From Ursus arctos (Eukaryota > Chordata > Mammalia > Carnivora > Ursidae): DNA of 64,000 nt. Where the stretch lies: contig NW_026623089.1 in assembly GCF_023065955.2 (NCBI RefSeq), positions 33,448,767 through 33,512,766 of the forward strand, in the 5' to 3' direction. The notes below the pieces were generated by a model. That model made no database searches, was not told the origin of the DNA, and worked only from the letters and a program-made list of their open reading frames with translations. Within the stretch, counting starts at the first letter, position 1. Each line of letters begins with the position of its first letter. The translations under genes were made by a program, and so were the position numbers. Below are positions 42,701 through 56,900 of this stretch, in pieces.

Positions 42701-45700
42701 ATGTTCAGAGGATATGTTCAGAGGATGTCTTTTTTGTGGTAAAAAAAAACACATAATATAAAATTTACAGTTTTAACCATTTCTAAGTGTGTAATTCAGT
42801 ATTATATTCATATTAAATATATTCATACTGTTGTGAAGCAGATCTCCAGAACTTTTTCACCTTGTAAAACTGAAACTGTGCCCATTAAACAGCAAGTCCT
42901 CTTTTTTCCGTCCCAGCATCTCCTGGTAATCACCATTCTACTTTGTTTTCATGCATTTGACTACTTACATACCTAATAACCAGTGGAATCATACAATGTA
43001 TCTTTATTTCACTTAGCGTAATGTCTTTAAGGTTCATCTATGTTGTACTATGTGACAGGATTTCCAGTTTGACAAATTATATCTACAAATACAGCTATAG
43101 AGTCTTGGCCACATGCCCTGCTTAAGTCATAAGTAAATCTTTTTTTAGGAGAAGTTCTTGCTGAATCCATGCAGGTCCTAGGATATTGTCTTCTTGTCTA
43201 AATGTTGGTAGTCTGACAGTTGACTAGAATTTTGTGAGAAGTCAGTGCCTATGGCTTACGCTTTTTTAGGCTCCATTCCTTTCCCTTCCTGAAAATTAGA
43301 GCATTTGTTCATCTCCATCTCCATCTTCTGCCTCTTCTCCTTCCTCCAATATTTCTAAAAGGTGGTGGGCAGTGATCCTACGGGATTTGTTAGTTACCTA
43401 AGCATCAGAGAATATGAGTGATCTGCGTTGGAGATGTGAATTCATTTGAGTTACTTGGCTGGCTCACTCATTAATCCTGGCCTGGGTTTCAACCCCCTTT
43501 TTCTTCTGTTGTTTGGTCCACCTTTGCAGTTTAAAGACCCATGTTTTTTCTTTTTCTCTTTTTTAAAAAGATTTTATTTATTTATTTGAGGGAGAGAATG
43601 CGCACAAGCGGGGGAAGGGGCAGAGAGAGAGGGAGAAGCAGGCTCCTCACTGAGCAGAGAGCCCAACATAGGGCTCGACCCCAGGACCCTGGGATCTCGA
43701 CCTGAGCCGAAGGCAACTGCTTAATGGACTGAGCCACCCAGGCACCCCACCCCCTCCCATGTTTTTTCTAAAAACAAATAAATAAGAGGTCAGTAGTCCT
43801 GTCATCTGCCAACCTGAGACCAGTGTATCACATTTTGCTTTAGGTCTTGTGTCCTGTTGGATTATGAGGTCCTTTAAGGTAAGAACCGTGTTTTTTTCAG
43901 ATAGTTACCAAGGGCTGAACAAAAGTTGGTTGACTTCTCTAAGCCTTTAGCCTAACCTTTCTTGATTTCTTCTTTCTTTAAAAGCCCTTTTAAAAAGTGG
44001 GTTTTTGTTTTTTTTTTTAGCATTTTTCATGAACCTCAATTTCTTCAGCACTGTGGCCTTCCTGTCACAATTCTTTAAGTTTGGCTTTGGGTCTCATCAG
44101 TAGATTTTTTTTTGGTACTTTCTTTCTTCTTTGAGGCATGTCTTTTGAAAATATGATTTGATATCATGGTATTGTAGATTCTTCTAGTGGAAGGCTAGAG
44201 TTCATCTACTTAGAATCCTTATTTAAAAAGTAATGAAACTGAAGCCCAGAGACTTGCCTAATTTAGATCTTAACTGTGATTTTGGCAAGATATCAAAGAA
44301 CATGAGTCAGAGTATTGACCAGAATCCAAGTTTCTGATGGCCAGATCTATACCCTCTCTACTAATTTTGTTTGAATTCATCACAATTACCCTTGAAGCCT
44401 CTTCTCATTCTTGGATGTCTTTCCACCTTTGGTCTCTCAGGGATTATTTGCAGAAGTCTCATGAGAATTCATATCTGAGGAGCCATGTTCCCTTTTAATG
44501 TCTATAGTCAGGATACTTATTGTTTCTGAATGAGTCCTGTCCAGCTTCAACAACTGTTCATTTCCTCTGAACATTTCTAAATGGCTGACTGAAGTCAGTG
44601 GTGGGCAATCATTCTAGCCCACTGTTTCACTGTTGTAAGTTTCAGTATAAAAAGAAAAGTTGTTTTTCTCTCCTTTTTCCAAGGACCATGTTAGTACCAG
44701 ATCAGCAATCAGTTTGTGGATAGAATTAAAGAATAGCATTGTCACACGCACATACACACACAAACACATACACAAACACACTTAAAAAACTCATCAAGAT
44801 TATTTTTAAGCATAATTAGATTTCCAGCAGATAGTCTAAGGATGTGACCGTATCTGTGCTAGTTTTTCTCAGCTGTCTGCAGTTATATATATTGCAGCTC
44901 TCCGTGGCATACTTAGATTATTGTGCCTTCTCTTCTCTCTTTTTCTCCTAACTTAAGTCTCTTGTGCTTTCACATTCTGGTTTGTAGATTTCTATGTAGG
45001 TTTGATGTGTATATACTGTCTCTTCTGTTACTCCCATTGCTTACCTTTTATAATTAATTTTTAAATAGTCTTTCGCTGTATGTTAAATTCCTCAGTGATA
45101 CACTAGCTCTTGTTCTGCAAAGGTATCTCTCTTTGTTAGGCCAGTATTTGATGTTTGCCTTGTTTGAGGGAACTGTGTTCATCTATTTCATATTTACTTG
45201 CTTAGGGTAACATTTCATATGTTACCCGTCATTTGCTGTGGTATACAGCTATCTAAATCCCTTAGGATTGTACCTGACCAATCTCCCCTCCTCTCCCCCT
45301 TTCTAACCTGAGCATTACTGAGCAGCCTCCAGTGTCTGTTGCTTTCTCTGTCAGAATTCATCCTCCAAAGCATCTGGCAGCTTTCCCTGAGCTTTTTTCA
45401 AAAACTTTCTCTCTCAGGACAGAGTTTAAAGTACTCTTGTTTCAGGGGCCATGTCCACTGCCAAACGAATGCTTCAGTGTTCACAAGTTGTCATCAGTCG
45501 CTTGTACATTATTCTGATATGTGGGCTGTCATTTAGGGAGACCAAAGCCATCTACGTAACAGACTTGTCCAAAATCAGGCACCTCATGGAAGAGAAGATG
45601 GTAATACCACCTGTCTGTAGGTTATTTTACTTCCTAACACAGTTTTCAAAATTCTCCTTGAGAATCAGTCCATTCATTTTTTAGGAAGTCAGCAGGAGTA

Positions 45701-47951
45701 GAAGCACTTTCTGGGGCTGAGTCTTAGCAGGCTCTGTCATGTATTGAATGAATGTCCATAACAAACATTACATGTCCTTCATGTGGCCATGTGAGTTCTA
45801 TACACACTCTACCTGTACCCCTCAAAAGGAATTCTCAAGATGCCAACATGGATCACTTCTTCTGGACATGATAACAGAACTCTTCCATCCATTAAGTGCT
45901 GTGATTCCTCGCTATGTTTCTATGGAATATATTCTTATTTAGCATGTTTTCTAGAACTGGTAGTGGTCAGAGGCAGCTAGGCCAGATCAGGAATACCATC
46001 AGCTGGGAGATTAGTCAGCCATACTAACGGGTGGGTTAGTCAGATTGCTTATCTCTACCCTAAAGCGGGCAGTAAGACCAAGTCCAGCTAACCAGGGTAG
46101 AGTATTTTCTCTAGAATAAATAAGAAACAAACAGTGGTTCAGACGGTCAGCCGTTGAAGTTGCGAAGGTCCGACGAGGAGCAGGAGCACATTGGAAAATG
46201 GGTGGGTATTCAGTAGAGGGGAGTTTTCATCTGCGAGGCAGACATTCAGAGGCTAGAACCAAACCTCTGAGAGGATGGGTAAGAACAAGTAGGAACAAAC
46301 GTAGACCTTGTTATTTGAATTGAGACATTAAGGAGAAGTGGGATCAGTAACAGGACTGACTTCATGGCAAGCCATCAAAGCTCTTGGCCTAGAGCTTCTT
46401 TATCCACATAGGATTCAAATAGGATTGGTCCCAGGCTGGCATCGAGTCTGCTGAGAGGATGGCAGTGATTCCCACTTTGATAATTACAAGGTGGCAGAGG
46501 CAGAAATGTCCCTGGTGACCCTGCACGGGGACAGGAGTTTTGTGGTACAGAACTGCTTTTGCTACTGTTCTTGTAAATCTTCTGTTCACATATCTTTTGA
46601 CATCATTTTATCTCTACCCTCTCTCCCTGAACTTTTTTTTTTTTTCCTTCTGACTTCTCTTCTGGGCTATTCTGTCTGCTCATCAATGAAAGCTTTTAAC
46701 AAACCAGAACATAGGAGAGGTGTTTCTGGTCTTGCTTCCTTTACGAAGGCCAATGTACATGTACTAGATGTATTTGATGGTAGTCTCTGGCAGGAAAAAA
46801 CCATAGAGCACAGACTTAACAAATAATAATAAAAGTGTGTTTTGGTTTTTTGGATATCTGGATGAGCCAACAAGGGTGGGGTTTTATAGCCATTTTTGTT
46901 AACCCTGGGCCTCAGCTGTTCCTGGGAAGGAGTACTTTGTTTTGCTTTTTTAAAGACTGTTTTTCAACTCACTTTGTTCCATTTTTTCCCTAGCTACTCT
47001 TCTTTTAAAATTTTAGTCAGTAGCATTACCCACAAGAGTCCTGCATGCAGTTTTTCACGTTAAAAATGAAGGGCTCTAACCCAAGAGTAACAGAGACCAC
47101 GGTCAGAAACCTCTATACATGATTGCCTGTTTTGACTAAGCCTTATTGGATTTACTGGGTCTTAGATACCCACCCTGTTCTTGGATATTATTTACATTTT
47201 CATGACTCAGGTTGTATAAATGCATGTATACAAGAGGAGTTTATAGTGTTTGTTTTTTCTATTTACCTTTAGGGTTGCAATAGTTTCCAAGTCCTTTGAA
47301 GGAAAAACTGACCGCACAGAAGAGTGGTACGGAACCCAGTACAAGCAAGAAGCTGTACCAGATGAAGTCATTAAGGTAGGGTTTGCTCATCTGTGAATAA
47401 ACTTCATGTGTGAGGGACACATGAGAGCATGAGCTCTCCGGATCAACCAACTCACAGCCCCGAGCATAGATACTGATGGCTCGCAGCTGTCTGTACTGTC
47501 CTGAGCAAAGGGAACAAGGAGCTGGCGAGCTGGAGCTGAGGTTTTTGCGTGAAGAAATGGCACTGTGGCCACCTTCCATGTGTCTGTTAGGTCAGCAGGG
47601 CTGACAGCAGACTCCCCGCTTCATGCAGTCAAAGATCATTGAAATCCAAAGTACACAGAGAAGCAAAGGCACCAGAACAGGCAAGAAGAGATGGAAATAG
47701 AGAGCATGAAAGACAGATAGAACGGCTCCAAAGGCCTCACGGTCGTGCTGTGTGTACAGGTGGGAACAGTCTCTGGGATTCATGCTGTCTTCACTTCAGG
47801 AGATGCTGTATTATATCCCTCATATTGTCTCATTGCTCTTTTTGTCTATGTAAGGGAATTAGAATTTGTTTCAAAACAGGTGTGTTTAGATAGTTTGTTA
47901 TCCCATACGTTAGTAGTCCAGATTTTGTTTTTTGAGTCTTACCTACTGTCT

Positions 47952-47986
<35 letters not shown>

Positions 47987-50900
47987 GTTTTCATTGTCAC
48001 CATATCTTTGAGATTGTGTCCTTTATCCATGGGAAGACACCAGAAAGCCTTGCTCTGACTCAATTCTAGTTAAAGTTGAGTAATGAACATTTCTTAAGTG
48101 TACCTGTGTAATACAGAGAAAAGAAGAAGTAGTTTCAGAAAATCATTGCTGGTACTCTCTGACCTATTCACAACATAAGAGAACATTGGAGCCCTTTCAT
48201 ATATGAAAATATCCATCTAGCTAAACTGTGAGCAATGCTGATCTCCCATGAATTAATCCTAAAACAAAAGAGAAACCCTATTCACCAAACTCTGATGACA
48301 GCAAACCTGCCCCGAATGGGAATTTTTTTTACAGATTTTATTTATCTATTTATTTATTTATCTTTCTATCTATATCTATCTATCTAATCTATCTATCTAT
48401 CTATCTATTTATTTATTTATTTATTTTAGAGAGAGAGAGTATGCAAGTGGAGGGAGGGACGGGGGGAAGGAGAGGGAAAGAACCTGATGTGGGGCTCTCT
48501 CTCACGATCCTGAGATCATGACCTGAGCCTAAACCAAGAGTTAGACGCTAACTAACTGAGCCGCGCAGGCGCCCCCTAAATAGGAATGTTTTTTAAACAA
48601 ATTTATCTGGCGGGGCGCCTGGCTGGCTGAGTCAGTAGAGCATAAGACTCTTGATCTCAGGATTGTGAGTTCAAGCCCCATATTGGGTGTAGAGCTTACT
48701 TAATTAAAAACAAAACAACCCAAATTTATCTGGGAGTTTAGCAGTGAAATTATTTTCTAAGTGTTTCCCAGCCCCTACTATTCGGCCATCGGGAGACCTA
48801 AGCTGCTATTCATAATACGGCCAAGATCCCCACCATCCCAGTGCCAAAAAACATAAACTCTGGGACCAAAATAGAACTGTAGAAGCAGCAAGGCTGTGCT
48901 AGATCATCTGGAGACCACATTACTGAACCCGGGCTTATTGGCACTTGGCTGCTTTTTTTTTTTTTTTTTTAGTAATGAAGTCTTATAAGTAATAATCCAA
49001 CAATCACTGACCTGTGATCTGTCCCACTTAGCTTTTGGAAGTAGCTCATCGAGCACATCCAACCTGCAGGTTGTATCAACCTTGTTGCACAATCCAGGCT
49101 TGGGCTCCTCTTTTTCTTGACCTTGTGCTTGAATTACTGGTTTACTTGGAGATTCACATGGTCATCTGGGACAGTTGTGGACCAGGCCTTAAGGAGCAGT
49201 ACTGAAGTGAAGGAAGCCTCTTTAGTCTAGCTTTCAGGCCATACATGGAGGTAACTTAGTGCTTCTGAAAGTTTAATTCTTCTGTAAATGACCTGTTATC
49301 TACCAGTTACAGGAATATATCCCTGTGCAGATTATTCTTCCTTTATTAAGGAGCTAAAGCCAACGTGATCTTCATATGGACCAAGTGGTCTCTCAGGTTT
49401 CTGTAGTCACAGATTGGCCCTTAGCCTCAGCTGATCATTTTGGAAATATGTAAAGAGGAAAGATGAATAAGTACAAAATCTTGATTAGTAACAGAGAGAC
49501 CAGCTCAAGTTTCACGAAAAGCCATCAGTGGATCTTGGGAGTGGAAAAGAAAAGCTGTATAACATTTATCCCCTTAATATTTGCCTAGATATTATGCAAA
49601 AGGACTATTTTAAACTTTTGAATCCAACTTTATTGCTTTTGTGTGTGTTTTTTGTTTTTCATCCAGAAATGGCAAAATGCTGACCTGAATGGGAAATTTA
49701 AACTTCCAACGAAGAATGAATTTATTCCTACAAATTTTGAGATTTTATCATTAGAAAAAGAAGCGACACCATACCCTTCTCTTATTAAGGTAACATGTTA
49801 GAATCGGTGATTTTTAAATATAGTGGATACAACTATTACACACAGAAGGAACTGGAGACATAATTTCTTGCATTTGGTACTATGTTGGTTTTGGGGGCTC
49901 ATATCCTAAGAGCTATCAGAAAGTTGTAGAAAGAATTACTGCAAGGAATATTAAAAGGCTAGAAAAGTTAAAGCAAACAAACTACTAAACAATTCAGAAT
50001 CTAGGGTATTGTTTTCTTTGCAGAAAAGAAAGTTAAGTCTGGACTTCAACCACAAATCTGAAAGTTCTCAGCCTAGTTTCTGTATTCACTGAAGACTGAG
50101 TAAGGAAGTTGATTTGCGCCGCATCATGAAAGTTAGAGATAAAGAGAATTTCTAAACCCTGCAAGAGAGCATATCCAAGGGAAGCTGTTGGATTTCCTGC
50201 CCTTAAAAATAATTCTCAATTTGTTAGAATGGCTTTAGGAAATTGATGAGAACAAGGAATTTAGGAAGTTAATAAGCCAGTGAGAACGGTGATTGAGAAA
50301 TGGGGCTTTTTTTTTCCCCCCAGAATGTTCTTTTTGTGTCATTGTTTCACACCTTGAGTAAATTGTGTAGAAAAATGGATCAAATTATTACTGCACATCT
50401 TCTTTCCTAAATTCACTTTCTAAACTCACCACAGTAGACATACATCTTTCTTTTTCTTTTCTTCAAAGGACCTAACATTCAGATTAACGCAGTGAGATGA
50501 GAGTTAGTGTTTAGAAACTTGAAATTTATCTCAAGCAACTAGATTATTAACTAGACAACCATTTTTCTTTAAAAATGACGTTTTAAGGGAGGAGTTAAGA
50601 TGGCGAAGCAGTAAGGCGAAGACCTAAGCTTGCCTCATCCTTCGAACACAGCTGGATAAATATCAGATCATTCTGAACACCATAAGAAATCAGTCTGAGG
50701 ACTGAGAAAACAAAACTGCAAGTGTACAGGTAGAATTGTGGAAGGTAGGAGCCGTGGAGAGTTGATTTGGGGGAGATAAGAACTGTGGGGGCTGTGGAAG
50801 GGAGGGAGCCCTACTTAGAAGTCTCGCACCGCCAGGGTCATGCCTGGCTTAGTGGTGCTCCTGTGGGGAAGGAGGGCAGACACCTGGGAGTAGACAGTGT

Positions 50901-53900
50901 AGTCTGAGGATCCCCTGGGTCGCAGGGGGAAATAGTTCCCCTGTTTGGAGTGCATTTAGGAGTGGCAGCAAGGCCTCTCCATGGACAGAAGAAAGGGTGG
51001 CATCAGTGTGCTGCACTCTTCCCAGGCATAGGAGCAGGGATACCAGCTGAGGGCAGCGAGTCTTAGTGCCTACTTTTGGTTCTGCTTTGCCATAAACTCT
51101 GAACTGCTTCACGGTCCTGCGACCACTTTCTTGGGATTGGCCGCAAGCAGCAAAAGTGGGGAGACATCCTCCCCCAGAGGATCAGTGCGGGGTGGTGCTG
51201 CAGGAGTCCCTAAAATTTGGAGTTTAGAAACCCAGCTGTGTGCTGAGATGAAACAGCTTGGACACAGACAGGCTGAAGGCAGGGACTTGACGGAAGCTGG
51301 GGCACAAGATTGTTTGCTGTTCTGTGAGGGCTTCCTGAATGAGTGGTGGGCATGAGCTTTCTGCTTCAGGGATAAGAGAGCATAGTGAAGCCATATCCCC
51401 CAATCTTCCCACCACCCCCACCCCATCAACACTGACTGATCTCAGCGAGCAAGTGGAGATTGGACCCACTTACACCAACTCCCCCCCCCCACCCAAGGCA
51501 GGTGCATCTGTACAAGGGCAAATAGGCCTGAGGAGTGTAGCAGGCCCTTCCCCCAGAAGACCAGCACAAACCCCTTGAATGTACCAAGTCTACTGATCAT
51601 AAAGTGCTGCAGAGCTTCAGCTCTAGGGGAAATAGGATCCCTTTTGACAAGCAGACCAAAACATACCTAGGATCTAGTTTTTTGTTTGCTGTTTTGTTTT
51701 TGGTTTTTTTCTGGACAAATAAAAAAACACAATAGTCCACAATTTTGGGGATGCAGCAAATGCAGTCCTAAGAGGGAAGTATATTGCAATACAGGCCTTC
51801 CTCAAGAAGCAAGAAAAGTCTCAAATATACAAGCTAACCTTATACCTAAAGGAGCTAGAAGAGGAGCAGCAAATAAAGCCTGAAGCCAACAGAAGGGAAA
51901 TAAGAAAGATTAGAGGAGAAATAAATGATATACAAACAAACAAACCAGAATGGGTCAACAAAACTAAGAGCTGGTTCTTTGAAAGAATTAATAAAATTGA
52001 TAAACCCTTAGCCAGACTTATCAAAAAGAAAAGAGAAAGGACCCAAATAAATAAAACCATGAATGAAGGAGGAGAGATCACAACGAACACCACAAAAATA
52101 CAAATAATCATAAGAGAATATTATGAAAAATTATATGCCAACAAACCGGACAATGTGGAGGAAATGGATAAATTCCTAGAAACATACAAACTACCAAAAC
52201 TGAAACGGGAAGAAAATAGACAATCTGAACAGACCTATAATCAGCAAAGAAATTAAATTAGTAATCAAAAATCTCCCAATAAACGAAAGTTCAGGGCCAG
52301 ATGGCTTTTTCTAAGGGAATTCTACCAGACATTTAAAGAAGAGTTAATACCTATTCTCAAACTGTTCCAAAAAGAAATGGAAGGAGAACTTCCACACTCC
52401 TACAAAGCTCGCATTACCTTGATCCCTGCCATTATCTCTGATGAACATGGATGCAAAAATTCTCAAGATACTAGCAAATTTAATCCAACAGTACATTAAA
52501 AGAATCATTCACTGTGATCAAGTGGGATTTATTCCTTGGCTGCAGGGATGGTTCAGTATTCACAATCAATGTGATACACACATCTATAAAAGAAAGGATA
52601 AGAACCATATGATCCTCTCAATAGATGCAGAGAAAACATTTGACAAAATACAGTATCCATTCTTGATAAAAACCCTCAACAAAGTAGGTATAGATGGAAC
52701 ATACCTCAACATCATAAAAACCATATACGAAAGACCCACAGCTGACATCATTGGGGATACCCACAGCTATCCTCCATGGGGGAAGAACTGAGAGCTTTTC
52801 CTCTAAGGTCAGAAACGAGACTATTTAACGTAGTACTGGAAGTCTTAGCCTCAGCAATCAAGACAACAAAAATAAATAAAAGGCATCCAAATTGGCAAGG
52901 AAGAAGTCAAACTTTCACTATTTGCAGACAACATGATACTCTATGTAGAAAACCCAAGAGACTCCACCAAAAAATCGCTTGAACTAATACATGAATTCAG
53001 CAAAGTCACAGGATATAAGATCAGTGTACAGAAATCTATTGCATTTCTATACACCAGTAATGAGGCAGCAGGAAAAGAAATCAAGGAATCGATCCCATTT
53101 ACAATTGCATCAAAAACCCTAAAATACCTAGGAATAAACCTAACCAAAGCGGTAAAAGGTCTGTACTCTGAAAATTATAGAACACTTATAAAAGCAAGTG
53201 AAGAGGGCACAAAGAAATGGGAAAACATTCTGTGCTCATGGATTGGAAGAATAGACATTGTTAAAATGTCTGTACTACCCAAAGCAATCTACACATTTAA
53301 TATTAATCCATATCAAAACACCACCAGCACTTTTCACAGAGCTAGAACAAGCAATCCTAAAATTTGTATGGAACCACAAAAGATCCTGAATAGCCAAAGC
53401 AACCCTGAAAAAGAAAAGCAAAGCTGGAGGCATCACAATTCTGGACATCAAGCTGTATTACAAAGCTATAATCAAGACAGTATGGCACGAGCACAAAAAC
53501 AGACACATAGGTTAATGGAATAGAGTAGAAAACCCAGAAATGAACCTACAACTATATGGTCAAATAATCTTTAACAAAGCAGGAAAGACTATCCAATGGA
53601 AAAAGACAGTCTCTTTAGCAAATGGTATTGGGAAAACTAGACAGCCACATGCAAAAGAATGAAACTGGACTGCTTTCTTATACCTTACATAAAAATAAAC
53701 TCAAAATGGATGGAAGACCTAAATGTGAGACAGGAAGCCATCAAAATCCTAGTGGAGAACACAGGCAGCAACCTCTTTGACCTTGGCCGCAGCAACTTCT
53801 TGTAGACACGTTGCCGGAGGAAAGGGAAACAAAACCAAAAATGAACTATTAGGACTTCATAGGATAAAAAGCTTCTGCGACAGTGAAGGAAACAGTCAAC

Positions 53901-56900
53901 AAAACTAAACGGCAGCCTACAGAATGGGAGAAGATATTTGCAAATGATATATCTGATGAAAGGTTAGTATCCAAAATCTTTAAAGAACTTATCAAACTCA
54001 ACACCTAAAAAACAAATAATCGAGCTAAGAAATGGGCAGAAGACATGAATTGACATTTTTCTAAAGAAGACATACAGATGGCTAACAAACACATGAAAAG
54101 ATGCTCAACATCCCTCATCATTAGGGAAATACGGATCAAAACCACAATAACACCTCACACCTGTTGGAATGGCTAAGCACACAAGAAACAACAGGTGTTG
54201 GCAAGGATGTGGAGAAAGGGGAACCCTCTTGCACTGTTGGTAGGAATGCAAACTGGTGCTCTGGAAAACAGTATGGGGGTTCCTACTCTACCATCCAGCA
54301 ATTGCACTACTAGGTATTTACCCAAAGGTTACCAAAAATACAGGTTCGAAGTGATACATGCCCGCCGATGTTTATAGTAGCATTATCAACAATAGCCAAA
54401 CTGTGGAGAGAGCCCAAATGTCCATTGACTGATGAATGGATAAAGAAGATGTAGCATATATGTACAATGAAATATTACTCAGCCATCAAAAAGAATGAAA
54501 TCTTGTCATTTGCAACTCCGTGGATGGAGATAGAAGGTATTCTGCTAAGTGAAATAAGTTAGAGAAGAATACCATACGATTTCACTCATATGTGGAATTT
54601 AAGAAATAAAACAGATGAACATACGGGGGGAGGAGGGAGTAAAAATTAAAAAGAGAAAAAAACCGTAAGAGACTCTTAAAGATAGAGAACAAACTGAGGG
54701 TTGATGGAGGGAAGCAGGAGGGGGATGGGCTAGATGGGTGATGGATATTAAGGAGGTCACTCGTTATGATGAGCACTGAGTGTTGTATGTAAGTGATGAG
54801 TCTCTGAATTCTGCTCCTGAAACTAATACTGCACTGTATGTTAACTAAGTAGAATTTAAATTAAAAGTTTGAGAAGAAAAAAATGACATTTTAATGAGTT
54901 ATAGGTTAGGTTATTCAAAGAGAAAGCTTGTTTACCTCTCCTATTATTTGTTGTTTAAATAGGTCTTCTCAAAGTAAACTAAGGAGAACATTTATATCTC
55001 TTGTCAGTTTCAAGAGTTTTTAATACAGTGTGAGTGAAGTAGAGAGTTAAAGTAGTGGCTTATTTGTTCATCTCTGGCTGTGTTATCTATTACAACATAA
55101 CAAATTCCTCCAAAATTTAGGAACTTAAAACATTTATCTCCATGCAGTTTCTGAGGGTCAGGAATCTGAAAGTGGCTTAGTTGGATAATTCTGGTTCAGG
55201 GTCTCTTATTAGGTTATAGTCAAACTGTTGGCTGGGGCTTTAGCCTCTGAAATTTAGTTGTGTTGTTGTTGGCAGGCCTTAGTTCTTCACCACATGGGCC
55301 TCTCAGTAGAGTTGTTTGACTTGGAAGCTGGCTTTCTCCAAAGTGAGTGATTCAAGAGAGAAAGTGGGTGATCAAGATGGAAGCCACAATGTCCTTTAGA
55401 ATCTAATTTCAGAGGTACCATGCCATCACTTCTGTCATAGTCTGTTGCTCACATAGACCAATCCTGGTTCACTGTGGGAGAGATGACTGTCCCGGGATGT
55501 GAATGCCAACAGTCAGGGACTGCTGTAGCCCACCTTGGAGGCTGGCTGCCACATCCTGCTAAGGACTCCTGTGTCTGTCTGCAAGTGTTCAGAAAGACTG
55601 GGATAGGACAGTTGGTATTGGCTTCTCCAGTTTATCTCTTCCTCTGCTGGGTCCCCATCTCCCTCACCCAGGGGAGACAGAAGGGTGATTTGATTTCTCT
55701 CCGCTACCAGAGTTGGCAGTTTTCTCTCTTCACCTTCCCACCTGGTGACCCTCTGAGTATGCTTCAAGGCCATGAAGCTCTCAACATTGCCTCTGTCCTA
55801 CTCCTGTTGAGGAGTGTTTTGATTGAGCTTTTTGCCAAATGTGCCCATGTTTTATTAACCAAATTGTTTCTCCATCACAGGATACAGCAATGAGCAAACT
55901 CTGGTTCAAACAAGATGATAAGTTTTTCTTGCCAAAGGCTTGTCTCAACTTTGAATTTTTCAGGTATGTAAAATGAATCTAGCCAAAAAGTTTCTTACAA
56001 AAATCAACAATCCCATTCCTAAAAGTTTTCTTTGCTTCCGGGAGGACCCATTTGTAGAAATGAAAGGAACTAGAGTTATGTTGCCCAGACCAGGGAGGGC
56101 TGCTGCTGGTAAGGGTTATTGTAAGAGTCAAGGTTGTCAGTTCTTCCTTTGCACTGATGAGCACACCCTTTAACTGATATGATTTATGTTAGCAATTAGG
56201 AGGACCTTCCTAGCCTTCAGGGCTTTGGAGTCTGGGGAGGCTGTAGGCTCACCCAGAAATTTCATACAGGAAAGACTGAATAATTTGAGGGTGTTTTCTC
56301 TTGTAGTTTCGGTTTTGTATTCCTGAAACTTGCCCAGAGGAGGAAGTAATAGTTACTAAATGGTGTTGAGTCTTTTCCAGCCTTTAAACATCTGAAGCCC
56401 TTAGATATTGTTTTCTCTGTTCTTGGCATGGTCACTTAAAATGATTTAATTAAAACGGAAGAACATGTTTAGTAACATTTATGAATACTACTGTTGGAAT
56501 GATTTCTCAATATAAATCTACAGTTCATCTCTGTCTCCTTTTATTTATTTGTATAGTGAAGTATATCATCCAGTTCAAATTTTGCTTTGTGAGTTTATAC
56601 TTCATAATTTTTTTTAAAAGATTTTATTTATTTATTTTAAAGAGAGAGACAGCCAGCGAGAGAGGGAACACAAGCAGGGGGAGTGGGAGAGGAAGAAGCA
56701 GGCTCCTAGCAGAGGAGCCTGATGTGGGGCTCGATCCCAGAACGCCGGGATCACGCCCTGAGCCTAAGGCAGACGCTTAACCGCTGTGCCACCCAGGCGC
56801 CCCTGAGCTTCATAATTTTTTATTTAACATTCAATGGTGTGTGTTTATGAAATAAACCTATCATCATGTAGTAATATTCACTAATTTTTATTTGATCGAC

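Noticed and set aside
46491..46826. 111-codon ORF as a small gene
   Set aside because: No domain, no splice-flanked context, and reverse ORFs overlap it.
47735..48063. Protein with poly-Lys or poly-Phe tract
   Set aside because: The tract is the translation of a 35-base T run.
48611..48720. tRNA gene (A- and B-box-like sequence)
   Set aside because: It is the tRNA-derived head of a Can-SINE with an A-rich tail and target duplications; it has no foldable mature tRNA.
52933..53523. 196-codon ORF, the longest in the window, as a host gene
   Set aside because: It reads as L1 ORF2 after the FADD box and sits inside a bounded L1 with target duplications.
55474..55893. 139-codon ORF overlapping exon 14
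   Set aside because: Frame differs from the IDE frame of exon 14 and the upstream part is intronic and partly repeat-like; no recognisable protein.
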